Shown: piece by piece, positions 19,583-27,882 of the stretch
How positions within the stretch are numbered: the stretch's first letter is position 1
How the letters are laid out: the number at the start of each line of letters is the position of its first letter
Assembly: GCF_000299035.1 (NCBI RefSeq)
Contig: NZ_JH921520.1
Location: forward strand, 248,150 to 312,149
Reading direction: 5' to 3'
From: Bacillus bingmayongensis
GTDB lineage: Bacteria; Bacillota; Bacilli; Bacillales; Bacillaceae_G
DNA: 64,000 nucleotides
Notes under the pieces: generated by a model
The model's database searches: none
Seen by the model: the letters and a program-made list of their open reading frames with translations, nothing else
Told to the model about the DNA's origin: nothing
Position numbers and translations under genes: made by a program

Positions 19583-20701
19583 TTATTTTAATGGTGGGCC
19601 TTTAATAAACTTCCATAAATCATGAAATACATGGGCTTTGTGCAATGTGTTTAATAGCACCAATGTGACTGGACCAATGATTAATCCTAAAAAACCATAT
19701 AGCTTAAACCCAACGAATAATGCGATAAGTGTTGGTAATGGATCGAGTCCAATATTGGATGATAACACTTTTGGTTCCATGATTTGCCTTTGAACAATGA
19801 CAACAATATATAAAATGAGTAGACCAATTGCGAATGCTGTATCCCCTGTGAAAAATACATATATCACCCAAGGGACAAAAACTGCTCCCGTTCCTAAATA
19901 AGGAAGTAAGTCTACAATTCCTGTAATGATTGCGATTGTGATAGCATACGGTACACGCAAAATTAATAGTCCAATTAGTACGATGACAGTTGTCATAGAT
20001 ACAAGTGTGAGCTGTGCTTTTACAAATCCGAATAATGCTTTTCGCAAATCGACAAAAATAGTTTTTCCGTATCCGTGTACGCGGTTTGGAAGCAATCGTT
20101 TTACTTTGTAAGCAAGTGTATGCCAATCAAAACTAATAAAGAAAGTCGCTAATAAGATGAAGACAAGAACTGTTAAGGTTGTTGGAAGTGCACTGATGAA
20201 GTTTGTTAATCCACTTATAATAGCGGTCAACAATTCTTTCATCTGCTTTGTTGCTTCCGTTCCTAGGTTTTGGATGTTTTGTGTAATTGTATATTGCTGT
20301 GATTCGCCGAGATGATTAAATTTAGAAATTAAATCATCATATAAAGGCATAATATTATTGAGTGCAAATTGCTGTGCATACTGTACGATAGCCGGAAACT
20401 TCTCTGTGACAATTTGTAGTAAGTAAGTTGTGGCGGAAATTGCTTCTGTCACAAGGTATGTAACGAGTCCGACGATGGCACCGAACACAAGAATTAAGCT
20501 GACAAGTACCGCTAAGGCACGAGGAAATTGTAGTTTTTGGTTGAGAAAATTTACGACTGGATTGATCAAATAAGCAAAAGCCAATGCGATGATAAAAGGG
20601 TATATAAGGCCTGAAACATATAAAAGCGCATAAAACCCAAGTATTGTTGCTAAAATGACAAATATAAGTCGCAATACGATATACAGCGAGTTTCGATTCA
20701 A
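19583..20701 (-). CDS. ytvI: YtvI, AI-2E-family permease (sporulation membrane protein)
   Basis: This 372-residue polytopic protein has about seven to eight transmembrane helices. Two lie at the N-terminus (about 8-50), one at 65-88, and the C-terminal cluster contains IITGIVDLLPYLGTGAVFVPW and GLDPLPTLIALFVGFKLYGFLGLIIGP, the hallmark of the AI-2E/PerM family. In Bacillus the YtvI branch is annotated as sporulation-linked; the transported substrate is not established. The start is TTG at 20701 with GGGAGG eight bases upstream. It is divergent from ytwI across a bcr1-like repeat. Confidence 0.85.
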   Translation of the reverse strand: MNRNSLYIVLRLIFVILATILGFYALLYVSGLIYPFIIALAFAYLINPVVNFLNQKLQFPRALAVLVSLILVFGAIVGLVTYLVTEAISATTYLLQIVTEKFPAIVQYAQQFALNNIMPLYDDLISKFNHLGESQQYTITQNIQNLGTEATKQMKELLTAIISGLTNFISALPTTLTVLVFILLATFFISFDWHTLAYKVKRLLPNRVHGYGKTIFVDLRKALFGFVKAQLTLVSMTTVIVLIGLLILRVPYAITIAIITGIVDLLPYLGTGAVFVPWVIYVFFTGDTAFAIGLLILYIVVIVQRQIMEPKVLSSNIGLDPLPTLIALFVGFKLYGFLGLIIGPVTLVLLNTLHKAHVFHDLWKFIKGPPLK

Positions 20702-20753
20702 AGGTGCTTACCTCCCATTCCAAATTGTATTTATGTTATAGTGGAATGATGGA

Positions 20754-20884
20754 TTTATCCTGCTATTTGCGAGCGATATGAATCACCTCAAAGTGTGAAG
20801 CGATCTGCTCGTAAAATCTTGATGGCGATTGCTAATCAGCAGTAAAAATTTTCTTTGTACTGATTGACGAGAGCCTCACTTTAT
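20754..20884. repeat. bcr1-like repeat element B (diverged)
   Basis: TTTAT occurs at both ends (20754-20758 and 20880-20884). The left end reads CCTGCTATTTGCGAGC and the right end GAGCCTCACTTTAT, matching the two ends of element A, while the interior has drifted and shortened to 131 bases. It lies in the divergent ytvI/ytwI intergenic space, where I see nothing else of note. Confidence 0.65.
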
Positions 20885-21096
20885 CTATTTTTTATTTTAC
20901 CTGTTTCTTATAAGAAAAGAAAGGAGAGTGATTTTCTTTCTTAGTAAATATAAACGTCTCATTTAAAGCGTTGAAGGTCTGTATGTATCATCTGTATTAA
21001 TTGATGAATACTTCCATCTATAGCGTGTATAACGATATGTTTAACAGCAATTTATTTTGTAAACAGGTTCATTATTTTCAGAAAGGAAGTGTAATC

Positions 21097-21558
21097 ATGA
21101 TTAGTCAATCAACGTTATTTTTATTCATACTACTTATTATTGGACTTATTGCTAAAAATCAATCGCTTACTGTAGCAGTTGGTGTTTTATTGTTATTAAA
21201 GTGGACGTTTTTAGGAGATAAAATACTTCCGTATCTACAAACAAAAGGAATTAACCTAGGTGTAACGGTCATTACGATTGCAGTTCTTGTTCCAATCGCT
21301 ACGGGTGAAATCGGATTTAAGCAGCTTAGTGAAGCGACTAAATCTTATTATGCATGGATTGCTTTAGCTTCAGGGATAGCAGTTGCTTTGCTAGCGAAGG
21401 GTGGTTTGCAATTATTAACAAACGATCCTCATATTACAACTGCGCTTGTATTTGGGACAATTATCGCAGTTGCATTATTTAATGGAGTTGCTGTAGGACC
21501 GTTAATTGGTGCTGGAATTGCCTATGCTGTGATGAACATTATACAGATGTTTAAGTGA
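21097..21558 (+). CDS. ytwI: YtwI, UPF0756/DUF441 membrane protein
   Basis: This 153-residue hydrophobic protein has four to five membrane segments (about 4-22, 26-44, 50-68, 85-105 and 120-150) and the DUF441 pattern ending GPLIGAGIAYAVMNI. The function is unknown. The ATG at 21097 has AAAGGAAG upstream. The open frame extends 32 codons further upstream without a ribosome-binding site or family support. It lies directly before the citZ block, as in B. subtilis. Confidence 0.85.
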   Translation: MISQSTLFLFILLIIGLIAKNQSLTVAVGVLLLLKWTFLGDKILPYLQTKGINLGVTVITIAVLVPIATGEIGFKQLSEATKSYYAWIALASGIAVALLAKGGLQLLTNDPHITTALVFGTIIAVALFNGVAVGPLIGAGIAYAVMNIIQMFK

Positions 21559-21597
21559 AAAATTTTATAGTAATATAAATTTTTTGAATTCTTTCCA

Positions 21598-21626
21598 TTC
21601 ACAAAAGTCAGATAATTGTATATAAT
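21598..21626 (+). promoter_or_regulatory. sigma-A-like promoter downstream of ytwI
   Basis: TTCACA (21598-21603) and TATAAT (21621-21626) are spaced by 17 bases. The promoter lies between ytwI and the long hairpin at 21681-21733, more than 330 bases before citZ. Confidence 0.5.
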
Positions 21627-21680
21627 AGGGTTAGAAACTTTTAAAAGGTTACATAACAGCGAAGACTTACACCTGATAAA

Positions 21681-21735
21681 ATAAAAACAACATAAAACAA
21701 TTTTTTACTGATATTGTTTTATGTTGTTTTTATCA
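21681..21735 (+). terminator. long perfect hairpin terminator upstream of citZ
   Basis: Arms of 21 bases each (21681-21701 and 21713-21733) are perfectly complementary around an 11-base loop and end in a T-rich tail. It can end ytwI transcripts, and also any transcript begun at the promoter at 21598. Confidence 0.8.
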
Positions 21736-21775
21736 TAAACTCTTCGAAACTAGTTTTCCTCACCATCTGTTGTTC

Positions 21776-21902
21776 TGAGCGTGAGGATTCGGGGAGGAAC
21801 TCACGCTCATGCTTTATAAGAATCAATGGAACTACCACAACAAATTTGCATGATCGTGCATTTTGCTTGCCTAAAGAGTGAACGGGCGTTCATAATTTAG
21901 AA
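21776..21902 (+). promoter_or_regulatory. structured citZ upstream/leader region
   Basis: Two further inverted repeats lie before citZ. Arms TGAGCGTGAG and CTCACGCTCA pair across about 14 bases (from 21776). GAACG/CGTTC at about 21883-21894 has flanking CTAAA and TTTAG that extend the stem. They may mark an untranslated leader or regulator sites. I cannot confidently identify a CcpC or CcpA site here. Confidence 0.35.
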
Positions 21903-21964
21903 GGGAAGCAATCAGATACAAGGGAGCAAGGTTGGGAGAATTTACAGGAAAAGGAGAGAATGTC

Positions 21965-23080
21965 ATGACTGTTATTCGAGGTTTAGAAGGGGTAGTAGCA
22001 ACAACATCATCTGTGAGCTCAATTATTGATGATACATTAACTTATGTTGGGTATAATATTGATGATTTAGCAGAAAATGCTACGTTTGAAGAAGTGGTAT
22101 ACTTATTATGGCACCGCAAGCTTCCTAACGAACAGGAGCTAACGGAGTTAAAAGAATTGTTATCTGAAAATTCTAAAGTTCCGGATGAGATTTTAACATA
22201 TTTAAAACAAGTAGATTTAAAGATTGCACATCCGATGTCTGTTTTACGAACTGCGATTTCCATGTTATCATTATACGATGAGAGCGCTGAATTAATGGAT
22301 GAAAAGTCCAATTATTTGAAAGCGGTTAAATTGCAGGCTCAAGTAGGGACTCTTGTTGCAGCGTATGCAAGAATTCGTAAAGGTTTAGAAGTTGTTGAGC
22401 CACGAAAAGATTTATCATTAGCTGCAAACTTTATCTATATGTTAAATAATCGTGAACCAAATGAAGTAGAAATTGAAGCTTTCGATAAAGCGCTTGTGCT
22501 TCATGCGGATCATGAATTAAATGCTTCTACATTTACAGCGCGTGTCTGCGTTGCAACACTTTCAGATGTATATTCTGGTATTACAGCAGCGATTGGTGCT
22601 TTAAAAGGACCTCTTCATGGCGGTGCAAATGAAAATGTAATGAAGATGTTAAAAGAAATTGGCGAAGAAGAAAATGTAGAATCCTATATTCATAACGCAC
22701 TTCAAAATAAAGTGAAGATTATGGGATTTGGCCATCGCGTATATGAGCATGGTGATCCTCGTGCGAAACATTTACGTGAAATGTCTAAGAAATTATGCGT
22801 GCTTTTAGGGGAAGAAAAATGGTATAATATGTCTATCAAAATCGAAGACATTGTCACAAAAGAAAAAGGTCTTCCACCAAATGTCGATTTCTATTCTGCT
22901 TCTGTTTACCATTGTTTAGGAATTGATCATGATTTATTTACACCAATTTTTGCGATTAGCCGTATGTCAGGATGGTTAGCTCATATTCTAGAACAATATG
23001 AAAATAACCGTTTAATCCGTCCGCGTGCTGATTATAATGGACCAACGCATCAACGTTATGTACCACTGGCACAACGATAA
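21965..23080 (+). CDS. citZ: CitZ, citrate synthase
   Basis: This 371-residue enzyme condenses oxaloacetate and acetyl-CoA, the entry step of the TCA cycle. The family motifs GPLHGGANENVMKM and MGFGHRVYEHGDPRA, with the active-site histidines, are present, as is the conserved aspartate in NVDFYSASVYH. The start MTVIRGLEG at 21965 has AAAGGAGAG upstream. The longer frame beginning 11 codons earlier runs over this site and is rejected. It is followed by icd and mdh in the classic Bacillus order. Confidence 0.95.
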   Translation: MTVIRGLEGVVATTSSVSSIIDDTLTYVGYNIDDLAENATFEEVVYLLWHRKLPNEQELTELKELLSENSKVPDEILTYLKQVDLKIAHPMSVLRTAISMLSLYDESAELMDEKSNYLKAVKLQAQVGTLVAAYARIRKGLEVVEPRKDLSLAANFIYMLNNREPNEVEIEAFDKALVLHADHELNASTFTARVCVATLSDVYSGITAAIGALKGPLHGGANENVMKMLKEIGEEENVESYIHNALQNKVKIMGFGHRVYEHGDPRAKHLREMSKKLCVLLGEEKWYNMSIKIEDIVTKEKGLPPNVDFYSASVYHCLGIDHDLFTPIFAISRMSGWLAHILEQYENNRLIRPRADYNGPTHQRYVPLAQR

Positions 23081-23182
23081 GTTAAAAACACTATTTAGAT
23101 AGTGTAAATACGCTTTCAAAAGTCAGATTTTTTGGGAAAGATGTAATGATTGGAATATTTTAATTTGACTAACGGTTTGAAC

Positions 23183-23212
23183 TGAGGGTCTTATTCCCTC
23201 AGTTTCATACAT
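23183..23212 (+). other. hairpin between citZ and icd
   Basis: The arms aactgaggg and ccctcagtt pair across a seven-base loop, with only a short T tail. It may be a processing or attenuation stem within the citZ-icd-mdh transcript or a weak terminator of citZ-only mRNA. Confidence 0.5.
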
Positions 23213-23241
23213 ATGAAATTTCAAACATGGGGGTTATCACA

Positions 23242-24534
23242 GTGACGACAGGAGAAAAAATTACTGTAACGAATGGTGTTATGAATGTACCAAACAATCC
23301 TATTATTCCTTTTATTGAGGGAGATGGAATTGGACCAGATATTTGGGCAGCAGCATCTCGTGTATTAGAAGCAGCTGTTGAAAAAGCTTATGACGGTGAG
23401 AAGAAAATCGTTTGGAAAGAAGTGCTTGCAGGGGAAAAAGCATTCAACCAAACAGGCGAATGGTTACCAGAAGAGACGTTAAATGTGATTCGTGAATATT
23501 TAATCGCAATTAAAGGCCCGCTTACAACTCCTGTTGGTGGCGGTATTCGTTCTCTAAACGTAGCGCTTCGTCAAGAATTAGACTTATACGTATGTTTACG
23601 TCCAGTTCGTTATTTTGAAGGTGTTCCTTCACCAGTAAAACGTCCGGAAGATACTGATATGGTGATTTTCCGTGAAAATACAGAAGACATTTATGCTGGT
23701 ATTGAATATGCACAAGGATCTCCAGAAGCGCAAAAAGTGCTTGAGTTCTTGAAAGAAACAATGGGTGTAAATAAAATTCGCTTCCCAGAAACATCAGGAA
23801 TTGGTATTAAACCAATTTCAGAAGAAGGGACAAAGCGTCTTGTTCGTGCTGCAATTCAATATGCAATTAACGAAAAACGCTCTTCTGTTACATTAGTTCA
23901 TAAAGGAAACATTATGAAATTTACAGAAGGTGCTTTCAAAAATTGGGGTTATGAAGTTGCGGAACAAGAATTCGGCGATAAAGTATTTACTTGGTCTGAA
24001 TATGACCGCATTGTTGAAAAAGATGGTAAAGATGCAGCAAATAAAGCGATGACAGAGGCTGAAGCAGCTGGTAAAATCATTGTGAAAGATTCTATTGCAG
24101 ATATCTTCTTACAACAAATTTTAACACGTCCACGTGAGTTCGATGTTGTTGCAACAATGAACTTAAATGGCGACTATATTTCTGATGCACTTGCAGCACA
24201 AGTAGGCGGCATTGGTATTGCACCTGGTGCAAACATTAACTATGTTACTGGACATGCTATTTTTGAAGCTACACATGGTACTGCTCCAAAATATGCAGGT
24301 TTAGATAAAGTAAATCCATCTTCTGTTCTTCTTTCAGGAGTATTATTATTAGAACATTTAGGATGGAATGAAGCTGCGAAATTAGTAACTGCTTCAGTAG
24401 AAAAAACAATTGCCTCAAAAGTGGTAACATATGACTTCGCACGCCTTATGGATGGTGCAACTGAAGTGAAATGTTCTGAATTTGCTGATGCCCTTATTAA
24501 CAATATGGATTTAGCAGTAATCAAAAACGCATAA
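23242..24534 (+). CDS. icd: Icd, NADP-dependent isocitrate dehydrogenase
   Basis: This enzyme of about 430 residues oxidatively decarboxylates isocitrate to 2-oxoglutarate. The signatures are [14 protein letters not shown], the substrate loop [28 protein letters not shown] with the key serine, and [20 protein letters not shown] plus [12 protein letters not shown] for cofactor binding. The start is taken as GTG at 23242 with GGGGGTTA upstream, as this matches the family N-terminus ([12 protein letters not shown]). The alternative is ATG 23227, adding five residues. Confidence 0.94.
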   Translation: MTTGEKITVTNGVMNVPNNPIIPFIEGDGIGPDIWAAASRVLEAAVEKAYDGEKKIVWKEVLAGEKAFNQTGEWLPEETLNVIREYLIAIKGPLTTPVGGGIRSLNVALRQELDLYVCLRPVRYFEGVPSPVKRPEDTDMVIFRENTEDIYAGIEYAQGSPEAQKVLEFLKETMGVNKIRFPETSGIGIKPISEEGTKRLVRAAIQYAINEKRSSVTLVHKGNIMKFTEGAFKNWGYEVAEQEFGDKVFTWSEYDRIVEKDGKDAANKAMTEAEAAGKIIVKDSIADIFLQQILTRPREFDVVATMNLNGDYISDALAAQVGGIGIAPGANINYVTGHAIFEATHGTAPKYAGLDKVNPSSVLLSGVLLLEHLGWNEAAKLVTASVEKTIASKVVTYDFARLMDGATEVKCSEFADALINNMDLAVIKNA

Positions 24535-24554
24535 TTTAAAGTGGGGGAGAAATT

Positions 24555-25493
24555 ATGACAATCAAACGCAAAAAAGTTTCAGTCATCGGTGCAGGATTTA
24601 CAGGAGCAACAACAGCGTTCTTACTAGCTCAAAAAGAGCTTGCAGATGTTGTATTAGTGGACATTCCACAACTGGAAAATCCAACAAAAGGGAAAGCGTT
24701 AGATATGTTAGAAGCAAGCCCTGTACAAGGTTTTGATGCTAACATTATCGGCACATCTGATTACGTAGATACTGCTGATTCTGACGTTGTTGTTATTACA
24801 GCAGGGATCGCACGTAAACCAGGAATGAGCCGCGATGATTTAGTAGCGACGAACTCTAAAATTATGAAAAGTATTACAAAAGATATCGCAAAGCATTCAC
24901 CAAACGCGATTATTGTTGTATTAACAAATCCAGTTGATGCAATGACATATTCTGTATTTAAAGAAGCTGGATTCCCGAAAGAACGTGTTATCGGTCAATC
25001 AGGTGTACTAGATACAGCTCGTTTCCGTACATTCATCGCACAAGAATTAAATCTTTCTGTAAAAGACATTACAGGATTCGTTCTTGGTGGCCACGGTGAT
25101 GACATGGTACCTCTTGTACGTTACTCTTATGCGGGTGGTATTCCGTTAGAGACATTAATTCCTGCAGAGCGCTTAGAAGCAATCGTAGAACGTACGCGTA
25201 AAGGCGGCGGTGAAATTGTAAGCTTACTAGGAAACGGTAGTGCATATTATGCACCAGCTGCTTCTTTAGTTGAAATGACTGAAGCAATCTTAAAAGATCA
25301 ACGCCGTGTATTACCAGCTATCGCATACCTTGAAGGTGAATATGGCTATAGCGACCTTTACCTAGGTGTACCAGTAATTCTTGGTGGTAACGGAATTGAA
25401 AAAATTATTGAATTAGAACTTCGCCAAGAAGAAAAAGAAGCGCTAGATCGTTCAGTAGAATCTGTACGTAACGTTATGAAAGTTCTTGTTTAA
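24555..25493 (+). CDS. mdh: Mdh, malate dehydrogenase (LDH-like type)
   Basis: This 312-residue NAD-dependent enzyme interconverts malate and oxaloacetate. It shows the Rossmann motif [17 protein letters not shown], the substrate-binding loop [22 protein letters not shown] with the discriminating arginines, [10 protein letters not shown], and the catalytic histidine in [16 protein letters not shown] lies eight bases upstream of the ATG. It closes the citZ-icd-mdh cluster and is followed by a strong terminator. Confidence 0.96.
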   Translation: MTIKRKKVSVIGAGFTGATTAFLLAQKELADVVLVDIPQLENPTKGKALDMLEASPVQGFDANIIGTSDYVDTADSDVVVITAGIARKPGMSRDDLVATNSKIMKSITKDIAKHSPNAIIVVLTNPVDAMTYSVFKEAGFPKERVIGQSGVLDTARFRTFIAQELNLSVKDITGFVLGGHGDDMVPLVRYSYAGGIPLETLIPAERLEAIVERTRKGGGEIVSLLGNGSAYYAPAASLVEMTEAILKDQRRVLPAIAYLEGEYGYSDLYLGVPVILGGNGIEKIIELELRQEEKEALDRSVESVRNVMKVLV

Positions 25494-25507
25494 TACAAAA
25501 TATATAT

Positions 25508-25544
25508 GTAGAAAAAGATTCGGGGACTCCGAATCTTTTTCTAC
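25508..25544 (+). terminator. citZ-icd-mdh terminator
   Basis: The 16-base arms gtagaaaaagattcgg and ccgaatctttttctac are perfectly paired. Confidence 0.85.
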
Positions 25545-25681
25545 TATTTAGCGAATTATTTTTTTAAAATAATATGAAAACGCTATCATTTGTTATATCC
25601 TACAACGGAAACATAGACTAATAGTATACATTGCCCTCATTACAGTAATACTCCGGATAATATATCGCTTTTGGTAGGATA

Positions 25682-25833
25682 ATAAAGTGAAACTTTTCTC
25701 AGTAGGAGGTTTTATCCCTGCTGGGAATTAGCCTTGACCAATCGGGCTTTTACGGACAGTTATCTCTAACTTTCTTCTTTGAATTTTTCTTGATTTTTAG
25801 GTGGAGGTTACTGGCCGCAACTAGCGGGATAAA
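25682..25833. repeat. bcr1-like repeat element C (inverted orientation)
   Basis: ATAAA direct repeats (25682-25686 and 25829-25833) flank 152 bases whose ends, AAGTGAAACTTTTCTCAGTA and CAACTAGCGGGATAAA, are the reverse complements of elements A and B. The element ends ten bases before the ribosome-binding site of the MaoC-like gene. The rest of 25545-25858 shows no gene. Confidence 0.75.
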
Positions 25834-25858
25834 ATAAAATTTGGAGGGGGATTGTAAC

Positions 25859-26332
25859 ATGTTAAAGAAAAAAGTTCAAATTGGTCGTCGAATGGATGAG
25901 ATTACAGTAGGCGAAAAGTTATCTATCACTGAAAAAATTGAGGATAAAGATCTATTATTGTATTTAGGCTTAACAAATGATTCAAATCCATTATATATCC
26001 AGCATGATTACGCATCCCAAACTCCGTATGAAAAACCTATTGTACCAAGTATTATGTTAACGGGTATGATTACAACAGCGGTTACGAAATATTTGCCAGG
26101 TCCAGGCAGTCATGTTGTTAGGAAGGACCTTACTTTTGTGAAGCCTGTGAATCATTATGAAACTTTGCAAATTCATTTTGAAGTTGTAGCAGTTTCTCAG
26201 GAGGAACATACGATTGATATGCGTGTATTCGCTTATGATGAAAAAGAAGAAGTGGTTGTGAAAGGTGTATTAACGGTCACGCCGCCTTACAAATCAGCTT
26301 CTATTTTAGAAAAAGCGTTAGATAATTTTTAA
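25859..26332 (+). CDS. MaoC-like hot-dog-fold dehydratase
   Basis: This 157-residue single hot-dog protein has the MaoC-type hydratase signature: YLGLTNDSNPLYIQHDYA (the aspartate and histidine are the usual catalytic pair), followed by VPSIMLTGMITT. Relatives hydrate or dehydrate enoyl-CoA thioesters; the substrate here is unknown. The start is the ATG at 25859 behind TTGGAGGGGG. The frame extends six codons further into the ribosome-binding site region and is rejected. The gene is immediately preceded by a bcr1-like element, which must lie in its promoter or leader. Confidence 0.8.
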   Translation: MLKKKVQIGRRMDEITVGEKLSITEKIEDKDLLLYLGLTNDSNPLYIQHDYASQTPYEKPIVPSIMLTGMITTAVTKYLPGPGSHVVRKDLTFVKPVNHYETLQIHFEVVAVSQEEHTIDMRVFAYDEKEEVVVKGVLTVTPPYKSASILEKALDNF

Positions 26333-26360
26333 GAAAAAGTGTTAAGTCTTACATGTTAAA

Positions 26361-26412
26361 AGAAGAGCACCAACATATGATTAATACATAATATGTTAGT
26401 GCTCTTTATTAT
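26361..26412 (+). terminator. terminator after the MaoC-like gene
   Basis: The arms agagcaccaacatat and atatgttagtgctct have one mismatch and are followed by a T-rich tail. It is convergent with the small gene at 26428. Confidence 0.75.
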
Positions 26413-26427
26413 TGGTATGAAAATAAA

Positions 26428-26568
26428 TTAATTAAAAAATCCAATTGTGAATCCTTCTTTGAAATCCGAACAGCCTTTTGTTAGCGTATCCCAGTTCGAT
26501 AAGCCAAGAGTAAAACTAACTAAAAATAATAAGGATAAACCAAATAGTATCCATTTTTTATGATTCAC
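26428..26568 (-). CDS. small membrane peptide, 46 residues
   Basis: The reverse strand has a GTG-initiated frame of 46 codons preceded by GAGGGGGATTTC, a strong ribosome-binding site. The product has one transmembrane helix (about residues 6-22, ILFGLSLLFLVSFTLGL) and a short tail containing one cysteine and ending KEGFTIGFFN. I do not recognise a family. Its length falls below usual ORF cut-offs, but the ribosome-binding site, hydrophobic design and fit to the free interval support it. Confidence 0.55.
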   Translation of the reverse strand: MNHKKWILFGLSLLFLVSFTLGLSNWDTLTKGCSDFKEGFTIGFFN

Positions 26569-26671
26569 GATGAAATCCCCCTCATTGTTGATAACATTTC
26601 TTAATAATTATATATTAATTGATGCATGTTTTGGTTATGTACGTCAATGAGGGGGAGAAAGAAGAAGTTCT

Positions 26672-26995
26672 TTATCCACGTGGCCAAAGAATAATAAAAA
26701 CACCAACAAGGCAAACAATTGCACCAGTCCAGTCAAAAATATCTGGTGTTTTTTTATCGACCATCCACCCCCATAGTAAACTCATCACAATAAAAACGCC
26801 GCCATAAGCTGCGTATACACGGCCAAAACTAGAAAATACTTGGAATGTGGCGATAACGCCGTATAAGCATAAAATAATGCCTCCAATTAGGCCGATCCAA
26901 GGTGAACATCCTTCTCTTAGCCATTTCCAGATGAGATATCCACCACCAATTTCAGCTAGTCCAGCAACAATGAAAATAACAGCTGCTTTAAACAT
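26672..26995 (-). CDS. YnfA/UPF0060-family membrane protein
   Basis: This 107-residue protein has four transmembrane helices (about 3-22, 31-50, 59-78 and 85-104) and the UPF0060 motifs [31 protein letters not shown] and DWTGA. It resembles small multidrug-resistance-like transporters, but the function is unproven. The start is placed at the ATG at 26995 on family homology. The ribosome-binding site is weak, and the open frame continues 25 codons upstream, so the exact N-terminus is uncertain. Confidence 0.82.
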   Translation of the reverse strand: MFKAAVIFIVAGLAEIGGGYLIWKWLREGCSPWIGLIGGIILCLYGVIATFQVFSSFGRVYAAYGGVFIVMSLLWGWMVDKKTPDIFDWTGAIVCLVGVFIILWPRG

Positions 26996-27165
26996 GAATA
27001 TGTACCATCGCTTTCTATTAGATATACTTTCCTGTATAACTATAGCATAATCAAACTTAGTGAAGGACAATTCTATTGAGAGGGGAATTGTTTTCTAGTA
27101 TGATGGGAATAGTGGGGAAATACTAGGGTGAAGAAGGTTTCAAGTCTATAACTTGGAGGAAGAGA

Positions 27166-27882
27166 ATGAGCAATCGAATTTTAGTTGTTGATGATGAGGA
27201 GTTTATTTTAACTTTAATTGAATTTAATTTGCAGCAAGCAGGATTTGAGGTCATAACAGCGATGGACGGTGAAGTAGCGCTTCAAAAGGCGACAACGGAA
27301 CGTCCAGATCTGATTATATTAGATTTAATGCTTCCAAAAATGGATGGTATGGAAGTGTGTAAAGAATTGCGTTTGCAGCGTATTATGACACCTATTTTAA
27401 TGCTAACAGCGAAAGATGATGAGTTCGATAAAGTGTTAGGGCTTGAGCTTGGGGCTGATGATTATATGACAAAGCCATTTAGCCCAAGGGAAGTTGTTGC
27501 GCGTGTGAAGGCGATTTTACGTCGTACGAAATTGCAAGATGAACAAGTTCCAGAAGTGCAGGATGAAAATAGTATCAATATTGTTGATTTAAAAATTTTA
27601 CCTGAATTTTATGAGGCGTATTTCCAAGGGGAAAAGCTAGAACTAACGCCAAAAGAATTTGAGTTACTTGTATATTTAGCAAGGAATAAAGGGCGTGTAT
27701 TAACACGTGATCAGTTATTAAGTGCGGTATGGAATTATGATTTTGCGGGTGATACAAGAATCGTCGATGTTCATATTAGTCACTTGCGAGATAAAATTGA
27801 AAAGAATACGAAAAAACCAGCGTACATTAAAACAATTCGTGGATTAGGTTATAAATTAGAGGAGCCAAAGGGGGATGAATAA
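27166..27882 (+). CDS. phoP: PhoP, response regulator of the phosphate-starvation system
   Basis: This 238-residue OmpR-type regulator has a receiver domain (about 1-120) with D53 as the phosphoryl acceptor in LDLMLPKMDG and the conserved lysine in TKPFSPRE. A C-terminal winged-helix domain (about 135-233) contains LTPKEFELLVYLARNKGRVLTRDQLL. In Bacillus, PhoP controls the Pho regulon. TTGGAGGAAG precedes the ATG. Its stop overlaps phoR by eight bases. Position between mdh and polA is the conserved Bacillus location. Confidence 0.95.
   Translation: MSNRILVVDDEEFILTLIEFNLQQAGFEVITAMDGEVALQKATTERPDLIILDLMLPKMDGMEVCKELRLQRIMTPILMLTAKDDEFDKVLGLELGADDYMTKPFSPREVVARVKAILRRTKLQDEQVPEVQDENSINIVDLKILPEFYEAYFQGEKLELTPKEFELLVYLARNKGRVLTRDQLLSAVWNYDFAGDTRIVDVHISHLRDKIEKNTKKPAYIKTIRGLGYKLEEPKGDE

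Noticed and set aside
23101-23120. CcpA cre site between citZ and icd (TAAATACGCTTTCA)
   Set aside because: It has two mismatches to the consensus, including the conserved second base, too weak in AT-rich DNA.
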